Assembly: GCF_030316605.1 (NCBI RefSeq) | Contig: NZ_CP127039.1 | Span: forward strand, 558,001-622,000 | Reading direction: 5' to 3' | Source of the DNA: Spiroplasma ixodetis Y32 | GTDB lineage: Bacteria; Bacillota_I; Bacilli_A; Mycoplasmatales; VBWQ01 | Length of the DNA stretch: 64,000 nt | Shown here: positions 32,083 to 42,616 of the stretch, piece by piece | Numbering within the stretch: position 1 is the first letter of the stretch | Layout of the letters: each line of letters opens with the position of its first letter | The notes under the pieces: model-generated | What the model was told of the DNA's origin: nothing | The model's database searches: none | Seen by the model: the letters and a program-made list of their open reading frames with translations, nothing else | Made by a program: the position numbers and the translations under genes

Positions 32083-33464
32083 GGCATAAGTTAGTTAAGT
32101 TTACTCCTATAATTTTTAATCTAGACAGTATGATTAGTTTAAATAATTAATAGTTAAGGAGTAAAGATGAAATATAAAGTTTATACAAGAAAAATTAAAC
32201 TAGATGTTTTAAATGAATATGTAGTGATTAAAAAATTAAAAACCATTGATATTAAAACCAAATATCAATTATCAACCAGATCATTAATTTATAATTGAGT
32301 AAAAAAATATCAAAAAAATAATAAATTAATTACTATTCATACTTTTCAAACAAATCATCAAATAGATAAAGTGAATATCAAAGATAAAAATTTAAAACTT
32401 GAAAATAAAAAACTCAAAAAGTCACTACTAAAAGAAAAAATAAAAAATGAATTTTTAAGACAAAAACAATTCTGTGATAAAGAATTAAAAAACAATCAAA
32501 ATATTTTAAATAGTAAATTATTGAAAAGTAAATGTTTTTTAATAGTTGATAAATATAGAAATAAAAATTATGGAATTAATGACATAATTAGTTTGTTACC
32601 TTTCAGTAAAGTTGCATATTATAAATGAATAAAAAACGGTAAAAAGAAATATCAAACAAAAATTGATAATGAGTTATTAAAAGAATTAAATAAAATTGTT
32701 GTTATTAGCAACAAAGATAAAATAATTAAAATTACTAGTTTAGAAAAGGTGAGATTAGAATTAAAGAAAAACAACACCAATCTTAAATGCAGTAAAAACA
32801 GCATTATGAGGTTATTAGAAGATAATAATATCAAACTATTAACCAAACCCAAAAAACAGCGTAGAGCGAAATCTAATTCCTTAAAATCAAATTTCCAAGA
32901 TTTATTAAAACGTAATTTTACCAGTAATACTTATCTTGAAAAAGTTGGCATCGATGGTACTTGATTTAAAGAATTAATTATTAATAATAAAAAAACTAAA
33001 TTATTATTAGAAATTGCTACAGATATGAATAGTAATGCTATAGTTGGTTGAAAAATTAATAAAAGTGAAAATGCAATAACCATTTTAAATGTTCTTAATC
33101 AAGTAACAAAGGCAAGTCGTAAAGAACATAAAATATTTGCAACATTTATCCAGTCTGATTTAGGTTCAGGTAATACTAGTAAAATAGTTACAAATAGTTT
33201 TAATAAAAGTAAAACTTTAATTCATTCAAAAAGTTTATCAGGATTTAAAGGCAACCAAGTAAGTGAATGTTTAAATCGCTGAATCAAAAGAGATTTTAAA
33301 ATTATGTTTGGTAACAAGTTTAATAGCATTAAACATTTCACAGAAGCATTAAGAAAATTTATTAACTGATGAAATAATGATAGAATGATTTTACGATTAA
33401 AAATGTCTCCAAACCAATTTGTACAGATTTGAAGACAAGAAAGTAAACTTATCTAACCAATGCC
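32083..33464 (+). mobile_element. IS3-like element, complete (copy 3)
   Basis: 1382 bp with both terminal repeats (GGCATAAGTTAG and CTAACCAATGCC). A 19-bp repeat of its own right end, AACTTATCTAACCAATGCC, follows at 33465-33483. This is the only uninterrupted copy in the window. Confidence 0.9.
32167..33456 (+). CDS. IS3-like single-frame transposase
   Basis: 429 residues in one frame, instead of the usual OrfA/OrfB pair. It has an N-terminal helix-turn-helix (TIDIKTKYQLSTRSLIYNWV), a lysine-rich coiled linker, a second helix-turn-helix (YGINDIISLLPFSKVAYYKW), and a divergent integrase core: GIDGTWF, IQSDLGSGNTS and a glutamate in NQVSECLNRWIK. AAGGAG lies seven bases before ATG. Family assignment to IS3 rests on this order and the 3-bp duplication of copy 1. 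Confidence 0.82.
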
Positions 33465-34263
33465 AACTTATCTAACCAATGCCAGAATAAGATGTTTGAA
33501 ATGTCATCAAACATTTAGTATTCTTCATGGCATCATTTTTTACAAGTCACAAACACCTTTGAGATTTTGATTTTATCTCATCTTTAGATGAATAAACACC
33601 AAACATGGAATTACATCAACTGATGTTGCAAAAAAATTGGGTGTGACTTTGAAAACTGCTTGAAGAATGGGTCATGAAATCAGAAATCGTATTGCCAAAC
33701 AAGAACATCAATTTATTGTTGAGGGCATAGTGCAAATGGATGGAATGTATCTTTCACATATGGGTTTTAAAAAACAAGGAAGATCTTTGATAAATAAAAC
33801 ATTAATTGTTGGGATTTATGAAAAAACAACCAATAATTTAATTGTGAAAGTAATCAAAAACGCAAAAAGTAAAAATCTTTTGCAGTTTGCAAGAAACCAT
33901 ATTTCTTCAAAGTGTGATGTACATACTGATTATTGAAAAGGATATCGTGATTTCAAATCACTTTTCCCTAATCACAAAACAGTTAACCATCAAGATGGTT
34001 ATGTTTCAAAAATTGGCGTAAATACCAATTAAATTGAATCAGTATGAAAACATATACGAAGAACATTTAAAACACATATCAAAGTTGCAAAACATCATGT
34101 TCATTTATATGCCAAAGAAGCTGCATATAAATTCAACAAGATACCTACTTTTGAAACTGTAATGCTATGTTTCATTTAAAAATGTGGGGAGAAGTCCGTA
34201 GATAGGCTTTTCTCAACATTTATGTGATAAAATTTAAAAATAGTACATAAAGGGAGAAAAGCC

Positions 34264-34850
34264 TTAAATATTTTACTAAACCAAATATTATATTAGCAAA
34301 TACAATCACTTATTTTTTTATACGACCAGTTAATTCTATATTTAAATGAGGATTAGAAACATTAAAAATTAAAACTAATATTTGCCCTCAAATAATTTCA
34401 AACTGAATTACAAAACAATCAAATTATGGAAAATTTTCAATGGCAATTTTTTTTATTTTTTTCAATGCTGTTTTTACTAATATTACTAAAATAACAACAA
34501 CACTGCTTACTAAATATGAAGTTACAAAATCTCATGATCTACTTGAATTAAAATTAAAAAAATTAGAAACATGATTATTTTTTTTCTTAGCAACAGGTTC
34601 TCAAATGATTTCTCTTTTTATTTCAAATTTTTATAAAATCTTTAATTTTGAAACTTTAATAAAAAAAATTAGATATTTTCATAAACCAAACATAAGTTTA
34701 CTAGAAGAAAAATTAATAGAATTAGAAAACAATAGTAATATTCCAATTTTTAATAAATCAGAAGTAATAAAAATACAAGACAGCATAAATGAAGTAAATA
34801 AGACTTATAAAGTAATATATTCAAATACAAAAAAATTGATCCAAAGTTAA
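34264..34850 (+). pseudogene. Membrane protein gene, 5' end lost
   Basis: An open frame enters from the IS junction (KYFTKPNIILANTITYFFIR) and runs to 34850 with three TGA tryptophans. About four hydrophobic segments are followed by a charged, probably coiled C-terminus. No start codon or ribosome site remains near the junction, so it is a truncated host gene. Family not recognised. It resembles the membrane part of some lipid-flippase or polysaccharide exporters only vaguely. Confidence 0.6.
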
Positions 34851-34971
34851 TAAATATCACTAATTATGATTCAGATCAATTTCCATTATTAAACAAAAAA
34901 ATGATTTTATTTGTTTAATTCATAATATAACTTAAAAATATATTTTTTTTAAAAAATATTTATACTAATTT

Positions 34972-35175
34972 ATGGATATTTTTAAAAAAAAGAAAAAAAA
35001 TAATCCAAAGTTTAACATTAGAAAAGAGGAACTTTTTATTATGGATAAAGATAAGGAAATTGAAAAGTTAAGAAAACAAGATGCAGAAAATAAAAAACAA
35101 TTTGAAGAAGAAAGATTAAAAAAAGAATTGAAGAAGCTGAAAAAGAAAGAAAAAAAACAATATAAAAAAAGATAA
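34972..35175 (+). CDS. Small highly charged protein
   Basis: Open for 67 codons, but the better start is ATG at 35041, preceded by AAAGAGGAAC, which gives 44 residues (MDKDKEIEKLRKQDAENK and a lysine-rich tail). It is almost entirely charged and predicted coiled-coil. Weak evidence that it is a gene. Confidence 0.4.
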   Translation: MDIFKKKKKNNPKFNIRKEELFIMDKDKEIEKLRKQDAENKKQFEEERLKKELKKLKKKEKKQYKKR

Positions 35176-35284
35176 AAATTTATAGACATAATACATTTTT
35201 TATTATAATTACAATATAAAAAATATTTTTTTATAAAATTAATATATTATTAAAATTAAAAAAAATATTAAGTATAATAAATTT

Positions 35285-35710
35285 ATGAAGTATTTAGGCA
35301 TTGATTTAGGTAGTAAAACTTTAGGACTTGCTCGTGGTGAAGGAAAAATTGCTTTTTCTTGAAAAACTATTCGTTTCCCAGAGCATGATTTTAATAATGC
35401 TATTATACAACTCCAAAATGCTATTAAAGAATATGATGCTGATATTCTTGTTTTTGGTTACCCTTTAAACATGGATAGCACAGTCGGCCCCAGCGCAAAA
35501 ATTGTTTTAAATTTTATTGATAAATTTAAATTAACACAAAATAATGATAAACTAAATATTGTTTTACAAGATGAAAGAAGAACTACCTATTCTTCGCAGC
35601 AAATATTAATTAAATCTAATGTTTCTTTAAATAAAAGAAAACAAGTTAAAGATCAATTGGCTGCTGCTATTATTTTACAATCATACTTTGATAAAATAAC
35701 TCAATCTTAA
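35285..35710 (+). CDS. ruvX: Putative pre-16S rRNA nuclease / Holliday junction resolvase-like RuvX
   Basis: 141 residues of the YqgF/RuvX family, with the RNase H-like fold. GIDLGSKTLGLA at the N-terminus carries the first catalytic aspartate, VFGYPLNMDSTVGP is the family's central signature, and QDERRTTYSSQ and KDQLAAAIILQ follow. It matures 16S rRNA in other bacteria. It has its own upstream AT-rich region. udk follows 16 bases later, so the two are co-transcribed. Confidence 0.9.
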
Positions 35711-35726
35711 ATTTTAGGAGATAAAT

Positions 35727-36350
35727 GTGAAATATAAAAAAATTAATTTAATCGCTATCGCTGGCGGCAGTGCTTCAGGAAAAACAACAGTAGCAGAAAA
35801 AATTGCTGAAACTTGTAATAAAAAAAATGTCATTTTTGTACAAATGGATAATTATTATCATGACCTTAGTAACTTAAAAGTTGAAGAAAGAAAAAAAACT
35901 AATTTTGATCATCCTAATGCTATTGATATGAAATTATTAATTCATGATTTAGAACAATTATTACTTGGCAATGCTATTGAAGAGCCTATTTATGATTTTA
36001 AAATTAATAGTCGCAGTAAAAAAACTGAGATTATTGGTCCGGGTGATGTTATCATTCTGGATGGTATTTTTGCTTTAGAAAATCCTATTATTCGTGAATT
36101 ATCTACTATCAAAATTTTTGTTGATACTGATAGTGATACTAGACTACTAAGAAGAATTAAACGAGATGTTAGTTTTAGAAATCGTACTCTTGACAGTGTT
36201 TTACAACAATATGCATTAACTGTTAAACCTATGCATGATGCTTTTGTTGAACCAACTAAACGTTATGCTGATATTATTATTCCTTTTGATTTTCATAATA
36301 CTGTAGCTATTGATATTATTGCTACTAAAATTAAAGCAATTATTAAATAA
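35727..36350 (+). CDS. udk: Uridine kinase
   Basis: 207 residues. Walker A loop AGGSASGKTT (residues 12-21), uridine-binding DNYYHDL and FDHPNAID, the YDFKINSR segment, and RRIKRD are all as in Udk. It phosphorylates uridine and cytidine for nucleotide salvage, which matters in mollicutes lacking pyrimidine synthesis. The start is GTG, set by AGGAG seven bases upstream; an ATG two bases before it is in the wrong frame. Confidence 0.92.
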   Translation: MKYKKINLIAIAGGSASGKTTVAEKIAETCNKKNVIFVQMDNYYHDLSNLKVEERKKTNFDHPNAIDMKLLIHDLEQLLLGNAIEEPIYDFKINSRSKKTEIIGPGDVIILDGIFALENPIIRELSTIKIFVDTDSDTRLLRRIKRDVSFRNRTLDSVLQQYALTVKPMHDAFVEPTKRYADIIIPFDFHNTVAIDIIATKIKAIIK

Positions 36351-36357
36351 TTGCTTT
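36333..36357 (+). terminator. Palindrome at the udk stop
   Basis: AAAGCAATTATT pairs with AATAATTGCTTT, overlapping the stop codon and followed by a weak T run. It probably acts as the operon terminator. Confidence 0.5.
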
Positions 36358-36441
36358 AAGCTTTAATTTTTAAAATAACAATAAAATGAATCTTAAAGAT
36401 GTATTTTTAAATTGTTTTTTATAAGTTAACAAAGAAGATTA

Positions 36442-37215
36442 TCAACTTAAATAATCAATTTTATTTTCATTTAAAAGAGATAAAATATTAAATTTCTGTA
36501 TTTGCATTATTTGCTCATAAACACTATTTTTTATTTCATATTTTTTTTCTATACTATCAATATTTAAAACTTCAATTACTGTATTTCCATTTTCATGTGT
36601 TACTAAACCAAGTTCATTATTTAAATTAAATAATGTTTGAACATTAATTGATAAATCTAATACATAATTTACTTTATTACTATCTAAATCACTATAATAT
36701 AATTTTGCTTTTTCACATGCTAAATTTAAACTATAAAAATATATTTTACTATTTATTTCTGTTATTAACATTGTATCGTTAATGTTAAAAAAATCATCTC
36801 CAATTATTGGTTTGGCTTCAGATTGACCTTTTTTTATAATTAATATACTATAACTTATAAGTTTATTTATAGATTTATAAATAGCAAGATAAATGTTTTC
36901 ATTTTTATCAATAAATATAGAATTAACTATTAGATTGTTTGGTAAATTTATTTTTTCAGTAATTTCAGTATTAATATTATATTTATAAAAACTACCAAAA
37001 GTTGTTACATAAATATTATTTTTCAAATAAATAATATCAGTTACCATACCCGAAACTAATGGCATAGTTTTAAATTGATTTTTATTATTAAGAATTATTA
37101 CTCCACCAGCAGAAGTTAAATAAATATTACCTTTAATATCAATTATCATGTGAAAAGAACCTGGGCGGGTAACAAAAATGCGGAATAATTTTATCAATAA
37201 TGTCTTTATTATCAT
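36442..37215 (-). CDS. Beta-propeller-like surface protein, probably 5'-truncated
   Basis: 257 residues of repeated short beta blades (IDIKGNIYLTSAGGVIILNN, DKNENIYLAIYKSINKL), like the propeller repeats of mollicute lipoproteins. No signal peptide or lipobox is present at the start, no ribosome site precedes it, and the phage-like element end lies only 100 bases upstream. It was probably longer and lost its 5' end. TGA is not needed in this part. Confidence 0.55.
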   Translation of the reverse strand: MIIKTLLIKLFRIFVTRPGSFHMIIDIKGNIYLTSAGGVIILNNKNQFKTMPLVSGMVTDIIYLKNNIYVTTFGSFYKYNINTEITEKINLPNNLIVNSIFIDKNENIYLAIYKSINKLISYSILIIKKGQSEAKPIIGDDFFNINDTMLITEINSKIYFYSLNLACEKAKLYYSDLDSNKVNYVLDLSINVQTLFNLNNELGLVTHENGNTVIEVLNIDSIEKKYEIKNSVYEQIMQIQKFNILSLLNENKIDYLS

Positions 37216-37313
37216 TTAGACGAGAACAAATTAAGACTTTTGTTATGTAATTTTAAATATAATAATACTACTTAGTAAAAATAATTACAATTAAAGTACT
37301 TATAATAAATTTT

Positions 37314-37339
37314 GGGAGCATACCGATGTTGTCTATAAC
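37314..37339 (+). repeat. Element end motif (left copy)
   Basis: GGGAGCATACCGATGTTGTC followed by TATAAC. It marks where homology between this locus and 58731 stops. Compare 41416 and 58706-58731. Confidence 0.65.
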
Positions 37340-37469
37340 ATTCATTTATTGTCTATAAATTATAAGATTAGACGAGAATAATTTAGAATTCAATATGCAA
37401 TTGTATGTTAATCTTAACACTTGAAAAATATTAGTCAATCAAAATACTTACTTTTATAACTCAAAAATT

Positions 37470-37493
37470 CTTATTAAAGTAAACTTTAATAAG
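37470..37493 (-). terminator. Terminator of UPF0236 gene
   Basis: CTTATTAAAG pairs perfectly with CTTTAATAAG around TAAA. On the minus strand it is followed by AATTTTTG. Confidence 0.75.
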
Positions 37494-37534
37494 TTTTATT
37501 TTATTTTTAGTTTTTTTAAATTTAAGTTTTTATT

Positions 37535-38695
37535 TTATAATAACTGTATTGTTGTATTTATTTGATAGCATTTAAAATTAACCATTTTTGTATACATATC
37601 AATATTATAAGTTCTATCTTTAATCATATGCTTTAAAATTTGTTTAATATTAGTTTCAGTAAAGCAACCAATATTTTCAACTAATGCTTGGTTTAATACA
37701 CCATCTTTGGCATTAATAAAATAACCAACTTTTAATTTTGAATATTTTAAAGTTAATGTTTGTAAAAAATCAATTAATTCATAATATTGATCTTTTGCAA
37801 ACAAATTTTGTGAATATTCATAATGTAATTTAGCAATTTGATTTTTTCTTCTTCCTGCCATTATACCAAGAAATAAAACATGAAAAGCATGGAATTTATC
37901 TAAAATAAATTTAGCATTTAAAATTGTAGCAGTTTTTCTAATTCATTTTGCACTATCGCCACAAACTATTAAATTTGCTTGGTCAAAGTTTTCAAAATAT
38001 AAATTGCCATATGTTTGAATTAATTTAGCTGTTTTTTCTGCACCAATTTCTGTTTTTGATACTCTTATTTTACATACAGCTCTTTTATTAATTAATTTTC
38101 CATTTTTCTTTTTACCAGTACAAAATATTATTAATCTCATAGAACATTTTTTACAATTTTTAGTATTATGTTTTTCATTAAACTTAAATTTTCTATGCCC
38201 ATCATCAATATTTATATATAAAATTTGATTTGGTTGTAATACTATTTTAGGGATATTAACTTTTGGTAATTTATATTTTTGATATGTTCTACAAACTGCA
38301 CTAGTACTTATTAAATCGTCAATAAAAGTGTCACAAACATCACGATATTTTTTACCATCAGCAAAATGTTTTAAAATTTGTTTAATAACATCAGGTGCAA
38401 GTTTACTATACTTTTTAACACCAAGATAATTATCTAGCAATGAAAAAAATTCAATTTTTTGTGTTTTTGGGTTATAATATGTGCAAATACGTCGCTTATA
38501 AATTAATAGACCTTTTTTTGTTTTTAATTTTCTTTTTCTAAATCTACATGGTTTATATACAGATTTATTACATTCATTTCATAATTGCTCATCCATTTTT
38601 GCAAATAATTCTTGTGTTTGTTTTAAATTTAATTCATCTTGAATAAAATAATGTTTGTCTCAATCAAAATGATTAGATAATGGTAATATTAACAT
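37535..38695 (-). CDS. UPF0236 (ISLre2-type) transposase-like protein
   Basis: 386 residues, the same length as the copy at 57348 and clearly its sister. The core motifs are INIDDGHRKFKF, VCGDSAKWIRK and LDKFHAFHVLFLG. A four-cysteine pattern (NTKNCKKCSMRL) in the middle is absent from the copy at 5221. Open throughout, although the adjoining terminase is ruined. It reads away from the terminase with a 73-base shared promoter region, and ends near the element end, as expected of the element's own transposase. Confidence 0.82.
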
Positions 38696-39105
38696 TTTTA
38701 ATGTTCCTTTCTAAATTTTGGTTTGTTAATAATTTAATTTTATTATTTATAAAAAATAAGGAGTAAATATGGCTTTTATTAGTAGTTATGTACAATTAAA
38801 TAAAAAATATAATCTTAATTTTAGTGATAATAATTATGGTTTTACGTGAGAAATTTTTAAAGATTTTGTTGGTGAACAATGGGCAGAATTTTTTTACTAC
38901 CAACTGTTTTTATCGTTTTGTACCAACTGCAAGATTAACGCGTAAAACATGAAATTGTTTAGCATTTGATTTATTTGTTTGTTGTAATTTTAGTGATAGT
39001 AGTGTTCAAGAAGTAAGACGTTATGAAAATACTCATAGTGAAACTACAATTGGTGCTTTAATGAATGTTTGTCAAGTTTTATTAGAAAAATATGATATTA
39101 ATTTA

Positions 39106-40045
39106 GGCTTTTCTCCCTTTATGTACTATTTTTAATTTTATCACATAAATGCTGAGAAAAGCCTATCTACGGACTTCTCCCCACATTTTTAAATGAAACA
39201 TAGCATTACAGTTTCAAAAGTAGGTATCTTGTTGAATTTATATGCAGCTTCTTTGGCATATAAATGAACATGATGTTTTGCAACTTTGATATGTGTTTTA
39301 AATGTTCTTCGTATATGTTTTCATACTGATTCAATTTGATTGGTATTTACGCCAATTTTTGAAACATAACCATCTTGATGGTTAACTGTTTTGTGATTAG
39401 GGAAAAGTGATTTGAAATCACGATATCCTTTTCAAGAATCAGTATGTACATCACACTTTGAAGAAATATGGTTTCTTGCAAACTGCAAAAGATTTTTACT
39501 TTTTGCGTTTTTGATTACTTTCACAATTAAATTATTGGTTGTTTTTTCATAAATCCCAACAATTAATGTTTTATTTATCAAAGATCTTCCTTGTTTTTTA
39601 AAACCCATATGTGAAAGATACATTTCATCCATTTGCACTATGCCCTCAACAATAAATTGATGTTCTTGTTTGGCAATACGATTTCTGATTTCATGACCCA
39701 TTCTTCAAGCAGTTTTCAAAGTCACACCCAATTCTTTTGCAACATCAGTTGATGTAATTCCATGTTTGGTGTTTATTCATCTAAAGATGAGATAAAATCA
39801 AAATCTCAAAGGTGTTTGTGACTTGTAAAAAATGGTGCCATGAAGAATACTAAATGTTTGATGACATTTCAAACATCTTATTCTTCTTAAATTAGAAGTA
39901 TTCAAACTTGTTCAAGAACACATGATACATTTGTTTTTCTTCAAACTTGCTATATATTTTAAACAATCCTGTTCTGTTTGAAAAGCATTGTTGAACTCAT
40001 TCAATTTCATTGTTTCCTCCACAAGTACATGTGGGGAGAAGTCCG
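39106..40045 (-). mobile_element. IS1595-type element, complete (copy 6)
   Basis: 940 bp (one base shorter in the hairpin loop) with target duplication TTAATTTA, inserted in the terminase gene. Confidence 0.93.
39189..40010 (-). CDS. IS1595-family transposase
   Basis: Complete 273-codon frame of the common DEMYL type, with all zinc-ribbon cysteines. It is antisense to the interrupted terminase gene. Confidence 0.9.
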
Positions 40046-41415
40046 TTAATTTATTACCTAATAATCCACATGGTATTAAATGAAAAATAACTAAGGATGG
40101 AGGATGTATCATTTTTCCTAATAATCAGCAAATTGATTTTATTGGTTATGCTAATGGTAATAAAATTTTTGGGAAAGAAGCAGGTGGTTCAAGTTTTTTG
40201 GGTTCAAGAACAGATGAAATAATAATGGCAGAAGAAAAAGAAACTTTAAGTGAAAAACAATTAACTCAACGTTATGAGCGTTTAAAATTATCAATGTTTC
40301 GTAGTAATCGTATTAAAGTTTCAAATAAGCCAATTCAAGAATGAAGTTGATCATTTACTGATAGAAATATATTTAGTCCAACTTATGGTAAAAAAATTAC
40401 TCGTTATTTTTATAAAAATCACTTTATTGCTTTTACTTGTAACCCATATGATAATACCACCCATTTTATTTGCTTTATTGTACACCATACTTACCATTAA
40501 ATAATAAAGTAATAGATACTCTTAAAAAGACTGGTAAAGTTTATTATGAAGATAATGAAGCATTTAGTGGTTTATGATTATTTATTTTAAGATTTACTTT
40601 ATTTCCATTTTGACATAAATTAGAACCAGTAACTCAAAAATTAATTTTAGAATTAAAAAAGAAAAATCCCGATGAATTTAATACTGTTTATTATGGTTTT
40701 GAGTTTTTAGATAGTGATGCAACTATTTTTCCGTTTCAAAAAACATTAAAATATTGACAAACATATGATTTACAAGAATTTTATAATCAAGAAAAAGATA
40801 TGTATAAGTTTGATTTTTATTCAGTTGGTGTGGATTGAGCAACTGGACATAAAGACCATACTGTATTTATGGTAGTGGGTTTTAAAGAATATAATAATAC
40901 TGGTTATTATGATACTTATATTATTTGTGAATTAGTAGTGACACCAAATGATTTTATAAATGAAAATGAAAAAATTAATGCTTATGTAAATGAAATTTTA
41001 GGATTAATCGATAATTTTGAAAATTTTGCACAAACTGTTTATTTTTATGATGATAAAGCAAGAACGGCAATGGATTGATTAAATCAAAAATTAATTGATG
41101 AACATAATACTATTCTTATAACACAAAGTGCGATTAAACATGCTTCAAATCTAAATCAAGAAGCGGGATTAACTAATAGAGTAGTTTGAATGAGAAATAT
41201 TATGAGTTATGGAAACTTTTATGCAAATAAAGATGATTTACCAAAAACTACTCAATGTTTAGAAGAATTACGTTATGATGAAACGAAAACTAACATTCCT
41301 GACAAAAATATGTATCAAGACCCATATGATGCTTTGTTTTATTCACTGTATCCATATAAAAATGTAATTAGGGGTAAAAATAATGCTACTGTGAAAAAAA
41401 GTATCTTCACTTTAT

Positions 41416-41441
41416 GGGAGCGTGGCGAAGATGTCGATAAC
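41416..41441 (+). repeat. Element end motif (start of large element)
   Basis: GGGAGCGTGGCGAAGATGTC followed by GATAAC. It matches the inverted motif at 58706-58731 at about two thirds of positions, and lies exactly where the terminase at 38769 stops matching its homologues. Confidence 0.6.
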
Positions 41442-41504
41442 TAGTAATTTTCAAAAATAACTTCCTAATTTTTTTAACCCTTGAATTAAAAATAAATGAC
41501 AAAA

Positions 41505-41532
41505 GACGAGAATAAAATCTTGTCTTTTTTTT
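41505..41532 (+). terminator. Terminator at head of phage early region
   Basis: GACGAG pairs with CTTGTC (one G-U) before TTTTTTTT. Same place as the terminator at 18000. Confidence 0.8.
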
Positions 41533-42103
41533 GTAATTGTAAAATTTTAAAATTTTTAATAACCCTCTTTAATACTATTATCAACACGTGTTAAGGAACT
41601 AAAACAGTGAACTACAACACAGTTGTTAAAAATAGTAGCTAGCATGTGGACTTGCATGATTAAATAAAAAGTGGATGATGCCTAATAAAATATACTAACC
41701 AGTAATGGTAATTCTTGGGGTGGGAGCGAATTGGAAACTAGTATATATAGACCCGTGGGGGAACATACTATTATTCTTTATTTAACCAACCTTGCCACTT
41801 TCCAGTGAGCAAGTGTTGGTTTTATTTTTTATTTTTTTTGAAAAAATTTTTGGGCGAGAAAATAAATTTCAAACTTGTAAAAAAAATTGAGCGGTGCCGG
41901 TTCAATTAAAATATTAATTTGCTAAACGCAAATTAAATAAATATTGAATCGAATGCCTCGATGTTTTTTAAAATTTCACAATTTATTTTCGAGCCCAGAA
42001 TTGCTGGAATGAATAAAACTAATAATAGTATATTAATAATCTAAAAATCAAAATATATGTCCTTTATGCTAGAAGCAACAGGACATATTAGGAAAGGATT
42101 ATT
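41533..42103 (+). ncRNA. Structured leader RNA, copy B
   Basis: Counterpart of 18026-18597. The four covarying stems are CTAC/GTAG (41612, 41635), AATTTGC/GCAAATT (41916, 41928), CTCGA/TCGAG (41957, 41989) and TGTCCT/AGGACA (42058, 42080). A further hairpin differs as CCC-GT-GGG here and CCCC-CTT-GGGG in copy A. The strongest terminator-like hairpin is at 41784-41821. Open frames seen in one copy are not kept in the other, so it is not coding. The final stem ends nine bases before AAAGG of the first gene. Confidence 0.78.
41784..41821 (+). terminator. Internal terminator in leader RNA B
   Basis: AACCAAC-CTTGC-CACT and AGTG-GCAAG-GTTGGTT pair around TTCC, followed by TTTATTTTTTATTTTTTTT. It would release a short RNA of about 250 bases. 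Confidence 0.75.
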
Positions 42104-42616
42104 ATGAAAATAGAATTTAAAAAAGAACAAATTGTTAAAGATAAACCACAATCTATTCTTATTGATTATGTTGAATATAAATTATCACTTCCGAAATGAA
42201 TGATTAAAAATAATTCTTTTATTGTTGATAACAATTACACATATTGGGTTTTTAATTCTGAAAATATTAAAAAAGAATTAAATGGTAATGAATTAATAAA
42301 ATTATTAGAACCATATCTTTCTGAACAAAAAATAACTCTTAATAAACCAGAAACACCAAAAGAATATTATCTTAATGATATAAAACTTGAACCATTAACA
42401 TTTTATGAACAACATAATAGTTGATTTATTGGTGAAATAACTGATAACAAAACAAACATTGCTAATCCATGTTTTAAATACAACATTAGATGAGAAGAAA
42501 ATAAAAAAAGTTTCAAAATAAATTATCCATATAATCATAATGATTTATCAAGTAATTATATTGTTACTTCTTACAAACATATTTCAACTCATAATGAAAA
42601 AGTATTTTTAATATAA
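42104..42616 (+). CDS. First phage early protein, unknown function
   Basis: 170 residues with AAAGGATTATT before ATG. The protein is rich in aromatic residues (KLSLPKWMIKNNSFIVDN, YTYWVFN) and has no membrane segment. No family recognised. A first gene behind a structured leader is often a regulator or replication starter, but nothing in the sequence proves this. Its stop overlaps the next start (TAATG). Confidence 0.65.

Larger units (their letters stand above)
31984..34263 (+). mobile_element. IS1595-type element (copy 5) split by an IS3-like element
   Basis: Rightward copy. Its first 100 bases (31984-32083) and the rest (33484-34263) flank the element at 32083-33464. About 60 bases of the transposase gene are missing at the junction. 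A nonsense change replaces Gln225, and the catalytic segment is of the DGMYL type. Flanking octamers TTAATATT and TTAAATAT are not identical, so one flank has been exchanged. It truncates a membrane protein gene on the right. Confidence 0.9.
37314..41415. mobile_element. Half of a phage-like element (UPF0236 and broken terminase)
   Basis: It begins with GGGAGCATACCGATGTTGTC, then a leftward UPF0236 gene and a rightward terminase gene. It stops inside the last terminase codons, where a second element end (GGGAGCGTGG) begins. The module is collinear with 55568-58731 in inverted orientation, at moderate divergence. The remaining half is not in the window. Confidence 0.7.
38769..41444 (+). pseudogene. 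Phage large terminase gene, broken
   Basis: Homologue of 55568-57274. It has frameshifts near 38890 and 40465 and an IS1595 copy at 39106-40045. The nuclease part is still recognisable (GVDWATGHKDH, YFYDDKARTA, QDPYDALFY). Its last codons (LWERGEDVDN) do not match other terminases. They are encoded by the end of the next element, which begins at 41416. AAGGAG precedes ATG. Confidence 0.85.

Noticed and set aside
34264..34275. Shared flank TTAAATATTTTA at IS1595 copies 5 and 7 as proof of recombination between them
   Set aside because: Twelve A/T bases in such an AT-rich genome are weak evidence, and the sequences differ right after.
41403..41444. Unusual terminase C-terminus LWERGEDVDN as a real protein variant
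   Set aside because: These codons coincide with the start of another element's end motif, and the terminase is already broken by frameshifts and an IS.
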